From assembly GCA_014239455.1 (NCBI GenBank), contig JAAZYV010000012.1, forward strand, positions 1 to 39,664: a stretch of DNA of 39,664 bases. The letters run 5' to 3'. The DNA comes from Paracoccaceae bacterium (GTDB lineage Bacteria; Pseudomonadota; Alphaproteobacteria; Rhodobacterales; Rhodobacteraceae). Below the pieces are notes generated by a model that searched no databases, was not told where the DNA came from, and was given only the letters and a program-made list of their open reading frames with translations. Made by a program: the position numbers and the translations under genes. Within the stretch, counting starts at the first letter, position 1, and each line of letters begins with the position of its first letter. Positions 32,601 to 39,664 of the stretch are shown piece after piece.

Positions 32601-34701
32601 AGTTACAGGAACAGCCTTAGATACTGCACGCTACTGTGGTGAACTTCTGTTAAGATCGAGTACATCTTTTACCGCTAATATTGCAGGTATTGCTACAAAT
32701 AGCAGTGCTGACTCAAGACTTGGAGGCCTGGTAACCATTATACCGAACACTACCGGTGAAAAAAATTCTATGACATTTCATTCCATTGACGGAGTTGACA
32801 CAAATAGCTCTGATCCTAATGGACTAGATGCAGTTGCTGCCGCTGGATCATTCTCACTATCTCTTCCAACAACAGGAACAGGTTCATCAATTTCTGCTAC
32901 GATCAACACCAAAGATATTACTGTTCCCTCACCAGAGAATGTAGCTAAAGCCATCGTAAAAAATATACGAAACCAAGGTGCAGTATCCTCTTTATCCGGC
33001 GTATCTGCCATTGGTGGTGTTGCAGGAATTGCTAAGTTTTCCATGTCAGGTTCTTTTACAAATGACCAAACTGCTGTTTTTAATCTGGAAGGTGGTACAT
33101 TCACCTATACAGCCAACGGCAATGAAACTGCTGCACAGGCAAGAGATAGATTATTAACAAATCCTGGAATTGGAGAATTTCAGGGATCCAATGGAGAAGC
33201 AATCAACCTAGATTCATCCGGAAAGCTGTTAATTTCTGATAAAACTGGAAATCCACTTTTTACAATAGAGTCTGATGGAACAACAACAGGCCTAAAAGTC
33301 ACGGAAAAATCACCAGATGGAACTTTTACTGTATCGAATTTATCTGGGAATGTAGCCCCGAACGGATTAACAAATATCACCTCTTCAGTTGCCATGACCC
33401 TGCCTAACAATGGGGATTCAGTCTCAGTAACTTATGAAGGGAAAATCTATGCTATAATAGTATCGTATGAAAATCCAGAAACAAAAGCCAATCCAGAAAT
33501 TGATGTTACTGGTGGAGAAGCTGGGAGAATTTCAGCATATTTTGATAAAGATGGCAGGTTGCAAGTAGCTGCAACGGGTGGCACTATATCTGGAGATCAA
33601 ATTGAAATTAGTGATGCCACAAAAGTTGCCAACAATATTGATGCTGCCAAGAGATTTGGTCTAAGAACTAATACTACCTATCCAACCAGGACCTTAGTAG
33701 GATCCTCCATTACTTTGTCTAGTAATGGAGCAGATTATCCAAAAACTTTGAGTGCTACACTTAATGGTAGTCCAGTGACTATCACTTTGTCGTATGACGG
33801 TACTAATTACTCCTTAAGTTCTTCAAGTGGTTCTTTATCAACAACCTTTTCTGACACCGGATCTACAACAACTACAAAAACTGCTAATAAGATTATCTTA
33901 AAATCCTCTTCAAACACAGGGACTTTAACTTTACCAACAGATTCGAACACAGAATCTTTGGGCTTCAAAGTGCTTGATTATAAGCTAGAGCTTTCTGGTC
34001 AAAATCTGGACATAACTTCAAAAACAGATAAAGTAATTCAAATAACTGCTTCGGGATCTAGTTTAGCCGAAAATAGAATTAAAATCTCAAATCTCCCTAA
34101 TGAAGATCTAATTGTTCTCCTTACAGGTTCAGGGGCTAGAAAATTGGCTGCTAACTATGATCTAGCCATACCAAATGCCATCCCAACTGAAGAAGATTTT
34201 ACTGTCAAAGTCATGGATGATCTGAGTACTCTTATTGAAATATTTGATAGTAATACCGGGCATTCCATAGCTACCAGAATATTGGACGGTTCCCGTGCAA
34301 CAGAAGTAGTTGGTCAAAAACTTCAATTAACAGGAAAAGCGACAAAAGATGATTCTTTTTTCATCTCTCCTAATTTAAATTCTGCCGGTGACGCTCGTAA
34401 CCTGGATGCTATTCTAGCAAAACAAAATTCAGACGCTTATTCTGCAGGAAGTGGTAGCTTCCAGGAAATATTTGCCCAAATAGTTTCTAAAGTAGGTTCA
34501 AGCGTGAATTCAGCTAATTTGTCAAAAAATGCAGCAGACGCCCAAATGAATGCAACTACAGAAGCAGAGGCCCAATTCTCAGGTGTCAGCCTAGATACTG
34601 AAGCGGCTAATTTGCTAGAGCAACAACAGGCTTATCAAGCTTCGGCACGCATCTTGCAGACCGCTAGAGAACTTTTTGATACATTACTACAGTCAGTTTA
34701 A
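29638..34701 (+). CDS. flgK: FlgK (HAP1), very large hook-filament junction protein
   Basis: At 1687 residues this is about three times a usual FlgK (450-650). The ends are typical: MSSLFDIGKSGLQSYRQSLA then VTGQNIANINTDGYKRREAG, and C-terminal SLDTEAANLLEQQQAYQASA then RILQTARELFDTLLQS. Residues from about 120 to 330 hold the usual D1 region (NRSATAYYEAESSFLNKLKE). The central 1200 residues are Ser/Thr/Gly/Asn-rich beta domains, including two copies of a 122-residue module (868-989 and 1130-1251). The reading frame is intact. It starts inside the flgJ end. FlgK joins hook to filament, and large inserts would decorate the junction surface. Confidence 0.94.
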   Translation: MSSLFDIGKSGLQSYRQSLAVTGQNIANINTDGYKRREAGLEEITASQGGITGIANQSGLGVRIDAIRRSFDAYLIDRNRSATAYYEAESSFLNKLKELEDMMLPSDSNLGIIMGRFFNSLQEVAAAPGDVAPRTVALEIGDLMAGTFRSTAQVIEEVKTGILKQAEIDITSINTLSTELANINKKLLAASGSSNNSLLDNRDVVIDEISKLIEVTTELDTRGTATVRLGKSQNGPILVANTVNNLMSVSENLGSLAFSIFSGGKNTPTSQIVNGSLRGLSDSFIMSHTTLNDLNEMAFVFSNTLNAQHKEGLDLKGSKGIDLFMSKGFEISQGMANLGTFSAELDILDIQKVVPKNITLRFNGEDGIWNAYNEFGENLGSGTTNIHFSGMRINLSGAPRNGDELFILPSAGFAKNLQFSLKSGDQIAAAAASLVFADTKNNSNIELITEKLSPATTNLNAIENVLSNSMSSVGASNFVKNGAIAFVPANSPAVEIVSLTQQSQLTFSIPDKELKNASTLKVSIDGGATHTFDVSFATNMPGEAGSWQDSKDISERLNSGTIKNASGQTLQSLGMQSSGGSGNLTISLASGSFNSDQSLQVFSSSIGASRASIKSRTAASDLQIFTKEGRHLAGSPLSTDEIAEFMTVGNGFNKGASYRGDYLNSMDQTGYRGMEIDRSSINTNQTISLGGDGASSRIVAGTTFLPFSPTNDWNLKLNELKELKIPAGSSAKYGAELITNNLSQTGITASAETRVELWHEGSGGTVKFQLGSKSNDYAEIEAVVSSTSLSALAEKINQYTPKTGVTATVSSNKGRLILESTAGEDIKLLNFDFDNKSGKTVSTRLTDRFSKPMGNVVLLGGTNGGTAGVATFSMSGSFTNNQTAIFTLEGSTFTYTANGNETAAQARDRLLTNPGSGEFQGSDGEILKVISTGVLQVSNKDGKHLFKIESDGTTAGLKVTESNPDGTFAVAGLAGNIPPNAVTSTTTSVTGTALDTARYCGELLLRSSTSFTANIAGIATNSSADSRLGGLVTIIPNTTGEKNSMTFHSIDGVDTNSSDPNGLDAVAAAGSFSLSLPTTGTGSSISATINTKDITVPSPENVAKAIVKNIRNQGAVSSLSGVSAIGGVAGIAKFSMSGSFTNDQTAVFNLEGGTFTYTANGNETAAQARDRLLTNPGIGEFQGSNGEAINLDSSGKLLISDKTGNPLFTIESDGTTTGLKVTEKSPDGTFTVSNLSGNVAPNGLTNITSSVAMTLPNNGDSVSVTYEGKIYAIIVSYENPETKANPEIDVTGGEAGRISAYFDKDGRLQVAATGGTISGDQIEISDATKVANNIDAAKRFGLRTNTTYPTRTLVGSSITLSSNGADYPKTLSATLNGSPVTITLSYDGTNYSLSSSSGSLSTTFSDTGSTTTTKTANKIILKSSSNTGTLTLPTDSNTESLGFKVLDYKLELSGQNLDITSKTDKVIQITASGSSLAENRIKISNLPNEDLIVLLTGSGARKLAANYDLAIPNAIPTEEDFTVKVMDDLSTLIEIFDSNTGHSIATRILDGSRATEVVGQKLQLTGKATKDDSFFISPNLNSAGDARNLDAILAKQNSDAYSAGSGSFQEIFAQIVSKVGSSVNSANLSKNAADAQMNATTEAEAQFSGVSLDTEAANLLEQQQAYQASARILQTARELFDTLLQSV
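32239..32604 (+). repeat. FlgK internal module, copy 1
   Basis: Encodes FlgK residues 868-989, starting GVATFSMSGSFTNNQTAIFT and containing TYTANGNETAAQARDRLLTN. It pairs with 33025-33390; by hand count 86 of 122 residues are identical with no gaps. The codons differ far more than the residues, so the duplication is old and protein-level selection has kept it. Confidence 0.9.
33025..33390 (+). repeat. FlgK internal module, copy 2
   Basis: Encodes FlgK residues 1130-1251, starting GIAKFSMSGSFTNDQTAVFN and again containing TYTANGNETAAQARDRLLTN. It begins exactly 786 bases (262 codons) after copy 1. Loss or gain of copies by recombination would be in frame. Confidence 0.9.
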
Positions 34702-34709
34702 GGCCATAG

Positions 34710-35987
34710 ATGCAAATAAGTCAGAAACTATTTAATCAGCAAGCTATCAACAACTTTGCAAAGTTAGATGCTGAAATACAGAAAATCCAAGAAAAGGTTT
34801 CGACTGGAAAGAATATTCTTTCTGCCTCTGATGATCCGGTTGCCGCTGTCAGTTTATCTGTAGCTAAAGAACAAAAAGAACTTTTACAAAGATATGCTGA
34901 TAACGCTGATGCAGCTGATGCGAGATTATCGTTAGCTGATGTAAGTATTCAAGAGACAGTTAATACATTAAGACGTATTACTGAATTATCTATTCAAGCT
35001 GGAAGCGGCACAGTAAATGAAACCGCTATTTTAAAAGAAATTGATGCTCTAACCGAAGTTGTTGTGGAAATTGCTAATAATAGAGATGCACAAGGGCAAG
35101 CAGTATTTTCAGGTTTTAAAACAAATCTTGTTCCATTTCAGAAAGAATTAGATGGAAGTGTGAATTACGTAGGTGATAGAGGTCAACATACGGTTCAAAT
35201 ATCTGAAAGCATGAAAGTCAAAACATCTGTGGATGGTGGAACAGCCTTTATGGCAGTACGTACAGAATCTGGAGTTAAATCAGTTTTTGAAATCATTGAA
35301 AATAGTAGAAATGCCGTTAAAACAGCGAGTCAATTTAAAAGACAAGGTTCAGCTGCTGGTCATGCTGAAATTAACTTTGTTTTGCCTCCTGATCCACAGG
35401 AATGGACATTCACACTGACAGGCAGCAAGGGAGGTGTATCCATTACATCCTCAGTTGCTCAGGGAAAAGTTTCCAGCTTGGTAACAGAAATCAACAAAAA
35501 CACAGAATTTACGGGTATTACAGCGACAGAAAACACCGAAACTGGTGCCATTGTCCTAAAAGAGAATTTCGCTGGTGAAATTATCATGAAGGATATCAAG
35601 ATCAAAGGAAATGACTTTGGTACCGATGACGTAACATCTTATGCCAAATTTGATAGCTACGACGGCATGGGAGAACTGGTTGGGGCTACGAGACACATTA
35701 CAGATACTGATCAATTAATTTCTTCTTCAGTGAATTTTCTCGAAAATGCTACCTCCCATCTTGGAGATCAATTGGCCGTCGTGGGAGCTCAAATGAATAA
35801 ACTCGGCCAGCAAAAAGAGATATTGGCTGAGCGTCAAATTCTTGTAACTGAAAAAATTGGTGACTTAGGTGATGCTGATTTAGCAGAGCTTATTACTAGG
35901 CTTCAGATGCTGATTTTAAGTAAAGAAGCTTCTCAGGCCACTTTTTCTAAGATAGGAAAGCAAACTTTGTTTGATTTTATTAGGTAA
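34710..35987 (+). CDS. flgL: FlgL (HAP3), hook-filament junction protein
   Basis: A 425-residue flagellin-like junction protein, somewhat longer than the usual 300-420. The N-terminal block reads KLDAEIQKIQEKVSTGKNIL then SASDDPVAAVSLSVAKEQKE. The FlgL hallmark NRDAQGQAVFSGFKTN is near 127-142. The C-terminal helix LAELITRLQMLILSKEASQA then TFSKIGKQTLFDFIR closes the D0 domain. It begins 8 bases after flgK and ends the flgB-flgL run; the flagellin gene follows with its own promoter. Confidence 0.95.
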   Translation: MQISQKLFNQQAINNFAKLDAEIQKIQEKVSTGKNILSASDDPVAAVSLSVAKEQKELLQRYADNADAADARLSLADVSIQETVNTLRRITELSIQAGSGTVNETAILKEIDALTEVVVEIANNRDAQGQAVFSGFKTNLVPFQKELDGSVNYVGDRGQHTVQISESMKVKTSVDGGTAFMAVRTESGVKSVFEIIENSRNAVKTASQFKRQGSAAGHAEINFVLPPDPQEWTFTLTGSKGGVSITSSVAQGKVSSLVTEINKNTEFTGITATENTETGAIVLKENFAGEIIMKDIKIKGNDFGTDDVTSYAKFDSYDGMGELVGATRHITDTDQLISSSVNFLENATSHLGDQLAVVGAQMNKLGQQKEILAERQILVTEKIGDLGDADLAELITRLQMLILSKEASQATFSKIGKQTLFDFIR

Positions 35988-36018
35988 ATAGCATGTTTAT
36001 AACTGAAATAGAACAATT

Positions 36019-36034
36019 TGGCATGGAAAGTGCA
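36019..36034 (+). promoter_or_regulatory. Sigma-54 promoter for the flagellin gene
   Basis: TGGCATGGAAAGTGCA keeps the GG and GC 10 bases apart with a good -24 element; the -12 reads GTGCA. The predicted start near 36045 gives a leader of about 55 bases. A sigma-54-controlled main flagellin is known from Vibrio flaA. Confidence 0.75.
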
Positions 36035-36055
36035 AATAACAGGGTAACGATAACC

Positions 36056-36068
36056 GGTCATTATGACC
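36056..36068 (+). promoter_or_regulatory. 13-bp palindrome in the flagellin leader
   Basis: GGTCAT-T-ATGACC is a perfect inverted repeat with 6-bp arms, located about 12 to 24 bases after the predicted sigma-54 start and 32 bases before the ATG. With a one-base centre it is too tight for a stable RNA hairpin at full length, so a DNA operator is the more likely reading. No regulator is known. Confidence 0.4.
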
Positions 36069-36099
36069 ATAATATCCTTACGAATGTAAAGGTGATGAT

Positions 36100-38271
36100 A
36101 TGACGAATATATTGACGAATAGTGCCGCTTTAAAGTCTTTGTACCATTTACAAAGAAATGAAGGCACCGCCACAGAAGCCACAGAGCGATTAGCTTCGGG
36201 CAAAAGGCTTAATAAAGCTGGTGATGATGCTGCTGGTGCTGCTATCGTAAATAGAATGACATCCCAAATCAACGGTATGGAAGTAGCCATCCGAAATGCA
36301 GGAGACGCTATATCCATGGCTCAAACTGCAGAAGGGGCTCTCAATGAGGTTTCAGAAATACTTCAAAGAATGAGAGAACTCGGAGTCCAGGCAGCTAACG
36401 GTACATATAGTGGTGCGGACAGGGTTGCCCTTAATGAAGAAGTTGGCTCTCTCAAAAAAGAACTTATCCGTATTTCGGAAGCCACCCAGTTTAATACTTC
36501 TAAACTTCTTAATGGTACATTCCAGGATACAGAATTTGAAATTGGTTATGACGAAAGTCCACAGCATACTCACACTTTAAGTATTGAAAATGTTAAACCA
36601 ACAGCTTTGGGAATTTGGTCATCGTCTAGTCAATTGGAAAAGACTGCAACTGCTGCTTCAAGTATTGATGCTGGTACAGTTACAACTTCAGCAACCCACG
36701 GATTTGAAGTCGGTGATATTGTTACTTATGAAGTTCCGTCAGGATCCACACCGATTTCAGGCTTGGTATCAGGACGTCAGTATAAAATTGTAGAACCCCT
36801 CGCATCAAATACCTTTGGATTAACGGATGTAGAGAATACACCTTCCAATGATCCGGACGATAATATTATTGCTTTTGATGGAGCTGCAACATTTACAGGT
36901 GCAGGAACTAAATTCCATTTAGCTAATATTGCTGGTTCTCCTTCAACAACAGCATCTAATACAACCACAGCCCTAAATTCTTTAACTAATAAAGATGAGA
37001 CCCTTAAAGTCTACGGTTATGTAGGTGATGCGACCATCAGTTACGCAACTGGTGCGACCTCAAAAGAGATAGGAGAAGCTATTACCGCACAAAGTGGTAC
37101 AACAGGTGTCACAGCATACGCTGAAACAAATGTAAGACTAACTGTCACCCCTGACTCCAACACTTCAGCTTCAACCATTATTACTTTTAAATTAACCGGG
37201 ATGAACACCACTGCTAAGGTGGTAAGTTCTACCGTTAATTTTGGAACTATTAATGGAAACACGTTGTCTGATCTGACCGATTTACGGGATAAAATCAATG
37301 GTTTTACTGGTGATACAGGCATCCAAGCAAAATTATCTGCTGATAAGCAAACATTAGATCTCAGATCACCAGATGGCTACGACATAAAAATCGATGATTA
37401 TGACATGCCCACTGTCTCCTCATCAGCCATTTTACCAGGAACAACAAATAATGTGGCTATAGACGCAGCTACCAGCGGAACTTTTACCGCTGCGTCAGCC
37501 CATGGCCTAGCTGTGGGCGATGCTATCCGGTGTATTACATCAGATGGAACTATTCGACTAGGCGGTGGAGCTTCTTCAGCTCAGTTAAACCCTGCAGACA
37601 TTTATTATGTTGCTTCTGTTGCTGCAACAACAACATTTACGCTAGAGAATGCATCTGGAACTGCGGTTACCGTAACAACTGCCTCTGAAGCAGATAAGCT
37701 CTTTTTTGAAAAAGTAGAGAAAACCCTTAATGTTCAAACACTTGATCGTGATTTAAATGCAAAGGGAGGCCCAGTTGCCCTTCATGACGATACCTTAACA
37801 GGTACTGCCGAACTACCAAATACCGCTAGTTCATGCAGAGTGAGTGGTCAGCTTATTTATCAGTCACCAAACGTGTTTACAATTACAACACCGGAAACTT
37901 TGTCTACATCGTCTAAGGCCTTGCATAGAGATGCAGCTCCGGCAGCTTCCCTAACAAGAATTTCAGACGTCAATGTGAAAACAGTGATGGGTGCTCAAAG
38001 GCTGCTATCAGCAGTAGACGGTGCACTAAGAAGAGTTGATGCTGAACGTGGTGACTTGGGTGCGACCATGAATAGAATGGAACACACTATCGACAACCTA
38101 TCTAATATTGTTGTCAATACCAAGATTTCACGTAGTAGAATGCGAGATGCCGATATGGCTGCAGAATCTATCGAGCTGACGAAAGGTAGAATTCTACAGC
38201 AAGCTGCAACTTCCATGTTGTCCCAGGCAAATAGATCAATGCAGTCAGTACTAGAATTACTACAGGGATAA
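36100..38271 (+). CDS. fliC: Flagellin, large variant with inserted surface modules
   Basis: A 723-residue filament protein. The conserved D0/D1 ends are clear: N-terminal TATEATERLASGKRLNKAGD then DAAGAAIVNRMTSQINGMEV, RMRELGVQAANGTYSG and FNTSKLLNGTF; C-terminal MRDADMAAESIELTKGRILQ then QAATSMLSQANRSMQSVLEL. Residues of about 150-620 are inserted. They include two similar beta modules (about 188-275 and 452-537), each with an HG-x-x-VGD turn and a Y-x-V/TF-x-L strand pair. Such inserts form outer filament domains. AGGTGA lies 4 bases before the ATG. It is followed by a terminator. Confidence 0.95.
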   Translation: MTNILTNSAALKSLYHLQRNEGTATEATERLASGKRLNKAGDDAAGAAIVNRMTSQINGMEVAIRNAGDAISMAQTAEGALNEVSEILQRMRELGVQAANGTYSGADRVALNEEVGSLKKELIRISEATQFNTSKLLNGTFQDTEFEIGYDESPQHTHTLSIENVKPTALGIWSSSSQLEKTATAASSIDAGTVTTSATHGFEVGDIVTYEVPSGSTPISGLVSGRQYKIVEPLASNTFGLTDVENTPSNDPDDNIIAFDGAATFTGAGTKFHLANIAGSPSTTASNTTTALNSLTNKDETLKVYGYVGDATISYATGATSKEIGEAITAQSGTTGVTAYAETNVRLTVTPDSNTSASTIITFKLTGMNTTAKVVSSTVNFGTINGNTLSDLTDLRDKINGFTGDTGIQAKLSADKQTLDLRSPDGYDIKIDDYDMPTVSSSAILPGTTNNVAIDAATSGTFTAASAHGLAVGDAIRCITSDGTIRLGGGASSAQLNPADIYYVASVAATTTFTLENASGTAVTVTTASEADKLFFEKVEKTLNVQTLDRDLNAKGGPVALHDDTLTGTAELPNTASSCRVSGQLIYQSPNVFTITTPETLSTSSKALHRDAAPAASLTRISDVNVKTVMGAQRLLSAVDGALRRVDAERGDLGATMNRMEHTIDNLSNIVVNTKISRSRMRDADMAAESIELTKGRILQQAATSMLSQANRSMQSVLELLQG
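36661..36926 (+). repeat. Flagellin surface module, copy 1
   Basis: Encodes flagellin residues about 188-275: ATHGFEVGDIVTYEV, then SGRQYKIVEPLASNTFGLTD. The order (HG-x-x-VGD, a loop, Y-K-I-V, TFGL) matches the second segment at 37453. The two have diverged much more than the FlgK copies. Confidence 0.6.
37453..37710 (+). repeat. Flagellin surface module, copy 2
   Basis: Encodes flagellin residues about 452-537: SAHGLAVGDAIRCITSD, then DIYYVASVAATTTFTLENAS. It shares the HG-x-x-VGD turn, the Y-x-V strand and the TF-x-L strand with copy 1. Confidence 0.6.
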
Positions 38272-38290
38272 AAAATAGTTTTTAATTAGA

Positions 38291-38320
38291 AAAAGGCCCT
38301 GCTATGCGGGGCCTTTTTTT
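38291..38320 (+). terminator. Rho-independent terminator of the first flagellin gene
   Basis: AAAAGGCCC (38291-38299) pairs with GGGCCTTTT (38309-38317) over a nine-base loop, followed by more T residues to 38320. It starts 20 bases after the flagellin stop. Confidence 0.9.
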
Positions 38321-39105
38321 ATGTAAACATCCCACATATTATCCGAGCAACTTACGTCTATTCAATCTAATCCCTGTGTTAAAAAAACCGTGATCATTCA
38401 CCCTGCCTTAGGTTTGAAAGCTATTTGCTCCCCTATACTTAAGGGCACAATCTTTTATACCTAGTATAAGAAAATAGCCTCATTTAAATCCTCTATCTTC
38501 TTTGATAGTTTCATGCTTTCTATTTATGAAAACCTCTAAACTTTCTCATCTAGGTTTTTATTTCTCCCTAGAGCAGCTTTTGCTCAATTACGACAATTAA
38601 AAAGCCTGCTAAGTTCATCTTGAATTGTAGCCTCCTTCCTTCCACAATTTACTTCGATTAGAAATGACTTATGATTTCGTCTTACTGAATTTTGCTTGGT
38701 AGCCACGAACCAATTCCTTGTATTCTTTAGGTTAATATTCTTAAATAAATCACACGAGCAGGGATCTTCATGTTGGGATAATCCACTTGTTTTCTTTTAA
38801 CTAATACTAGATTTTCTCTGGAACTATTTTCCCCCGATTAAAAACAAAACATCAATACCTTAAGAAAAGGACTCAGTTTCAACTTTAATCGAATTTTTTG
38901 TATTAATGATAGGTTATCCTACTTAGATTAAATGCCTTATCAAGATCTCTCATTCATCTAAGAATTATTAACTGCAAGTGACCAAAGGTAACTTTCACAT
39001 ATAATTGATATGTATGTGTTCTAATCAAAACTGAATGACAAAAGAATATTTTAATTTCAATAGCTTACGAATTCTTGTAAATAAACTTTTCATTCAGTAA
39101 CATAC
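38321..39105. other. Gene-poor spacer between convergent flagellin genes
   Basis: About 785 bases with no convincing gene, tRNA, insertion sequence or repeat array on either strand. Stops are frequent in all frames. The only protein-like stretch is a start-less frame on the minus strand (38584-38796), listed separately. The length is striking in a cluster where most spacers are under 60 bases, and it may be decayed sequence. Confidence 0.6.
38584..38796 (-). pseudogene. Possible decayed gene end between the flagellin genes
   Basis: On the minus strand 70 codons are open without a usable start. The translation looks protein-like (GLSQHEDPCSCDLFKNINL, RNWFVATKQNSVRRNHKSFL, IEVNCGRKEATIQDELSRLF) and has three cysteines in its two outer parts plus one in the middle. 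No family is recognised and the sequence upstream is full of stops. It may be a fragment of a lost gene or a chance open frame. Confidence 0.2.
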
Positions 39106-39137
39106 AAAAAAAGCCCCGAAATATTCGGGGCTTTTTT
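39106..39137. terminator. Bidirectional terminator after the second flagellin gene
   Basis: GCCCCGAA (39113-39120) and TTCGGGGC (39124-39131) form an 8-bp stem with a three-base loop, flanked by seven A on the left and six T on the right. It can end transcription from both sides and lies 30 bases past the minus-strand flagellin stop. Confidence 0.9.
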
Positions 39138-39166
39138 ATTTAATTTATTCAAGTTAATTGTATGTT

Positions 39167-39664
39167 TTAGCCAAGATTTTGTAACAATGCTAAGACAGAT
39201 TGCTTTGAAGCATTAGCTTGAGCTAGCATAGATGTTGCTGCTTGTTGCAAAATCTGTGTTCTTGTCAACTTTGTGGTTTCCATCGCAAAGTCAGTATCAA
39301 GAATATGGCTCTTGGATGATTCTGTATTAGTTATCATCGCAGTATTGTTATCAACAACATGAGATAATCTATTAGAAATAGCACCCAAGTCGGCTCGCTG
39401 ACCATCAATTTTGGCTATCGCACCATCTAAAGTTGCAATGGCGTCAGTAGCATGTTCCCGAGTATTTAAAGTCAAGGCTGAAACCGAACTCAATTGAGCT
39501 GTACCACCACCATCGGCTGAACCTTCCACGTTATTAGCCTCAAAATATCCTGATTCATCTGATGCATGGTCACCGGAGATAGTAAAGGACTTAACGGATG
39601 TAAGTGTCATCACGCCTACTGCTATGGCAGTACCACTACCATTACCAACAATCATAGAATCTTC
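39167..39664 (-). CDS. Second flagellin gene, C-terminal part (cut by the window edge)
   Basis: The frame is open to the last base, so the gene continues beyond the window. The visible 165 residues are the end of a flagellin: ATLDGAIAKIDGQRADLGAI, SNRLSHVVDNNTAMITNTES and the D0 helix LTRTQILQQAATSMLAQANA then SKQSVLALLQNLG. It differs clearly from the flagellin at 36100 (SRLS and TNTESSK in place of NRMEH and VNTKISR), so it is a separate, not recent, paralogue. It points toward the first flagellin gene. Its start and promoter are outside the window. Confidence 0.93.
   Translation of the reverse strand, partial: EDSMIVGNGSGTAIAVGVMTLTSVKSFTISGDHASDESGYFEANNVEGSADGGGTAQLSSVSALTLNTREHATDAIATLDGAIAKIDGQRADLGAISNRLSHVVDNNTAMITNTESSKSHILDTDFAMETTKLTRTQILQQAATSMLAQANASKQSVLALLQNLG

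Noticed and set aside
32028-33410. Several minus-strand open frames opposite flgK
   Set aside because: They are shadows of the repeated Ser/Thr/Gly-rich flgK frame. They lack ribosome-binding sites and their products have unnatural composition.
1-39664. CRISPR arrays, insertion sequences, tRNA genes and attachment sites
   Set aside because: No spaced direct repeats, transposase or integrase frames, or tRNA-like T-loop patterns were seen while reading both strands.

Overview
The window is a roughly 40 kb flagellar gene cluster with a short non-flagellar flank at its left end. The DNA is AT-rich. The organism looks like a Gram-negative Pseudomonadota (proteobacterium) with an outer membrane: FlgH and FlgP are lipoproteins, there are P-ring and L-ring genes, and there is an SbmA/BacA-type inner-membrane importer. 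The arrangement resembles the polar-flagellum systems of Vibrio and Pseudomonas. Shared traits are an flhA-flhF-flhG-fliA operon, the H-ring genes flgP and flgT, FimV-like and DUF2802 proteins, and good sigma-54 (-24/-12) promoters before key operons. The many divergent or unrecognised genes prevent me from naming the class or genus.

Layout. Bases 1-6300 hold a possible gene remnant, an SbmA-like transporter, a small lipoprotein, a ClC-type chloride protein with altered gating residues, a catabolic glutamate dehydrogenase and two unrecognised small genes. Bases 6500-8750 hold a FliL-like protein, a doubtful small ORF, and a tightly overlapping three-gene operon on the minus strand: an NHLP/nitrile-hydratase-leader-like protein, a Sel1-repeat protein and a 61-residue protein. 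This operon is divergent from a fourth FlgE/F/G-family gene at 8868. Bases 9659-14884 are the minus-strand operon flhA-flhF-flhG-fliA plus one unknown gene. Bases 15177-19247 are a plus-strand series: flgP, flgT, a FimV-type LysM protein, flgA, flgM, an FlgN-like gene and a DUF2802-like gene. A very acidic protein of unknown role lies on the minus strand at 19392-20444. The run flgB-C-D-E-F-G-H-I-J-K-L then occupies 20535-35987, followed by a flagellin gene. After a gene-poor gap, a second flagellin gene points back from the right edge and is cut off there.

How the genes fit together. FlgB, C, F and G form the rod, FlgD caps and FlgE builds the hook, FlgI and FlgH (with FlgA) form the P and L rings, FlgP and FlgT form outer ring structures, FlgJ is a rod cap lacking a cell-wall hydrolase, FlgK and FlgL join hook to filament, and flagellin forms the filament. 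FlgM, FliA and sigma-54 promoters supply staged transcription, while FlhF and FlhG set site and number. Motor-switch, stator, FlhB and FliPQR genes are not in the window.

The main oddities are these: very large FlgE (1244 aa), FlgK (1687 aa) and flagellin (723 aa), with duplicated modules in FlgK and flagellin; a hairpin before flgG that overlaps both a sigma-54 start site and the ribosome-binding site; a FlhG lacking its usual N-terminal activator segment; a ClC protein lacking both proton-pathway glutamates; and the NHLP-like/Sel1 operon beside the extra rod/hook paralogue, which I cannot match to a described flagellar module.
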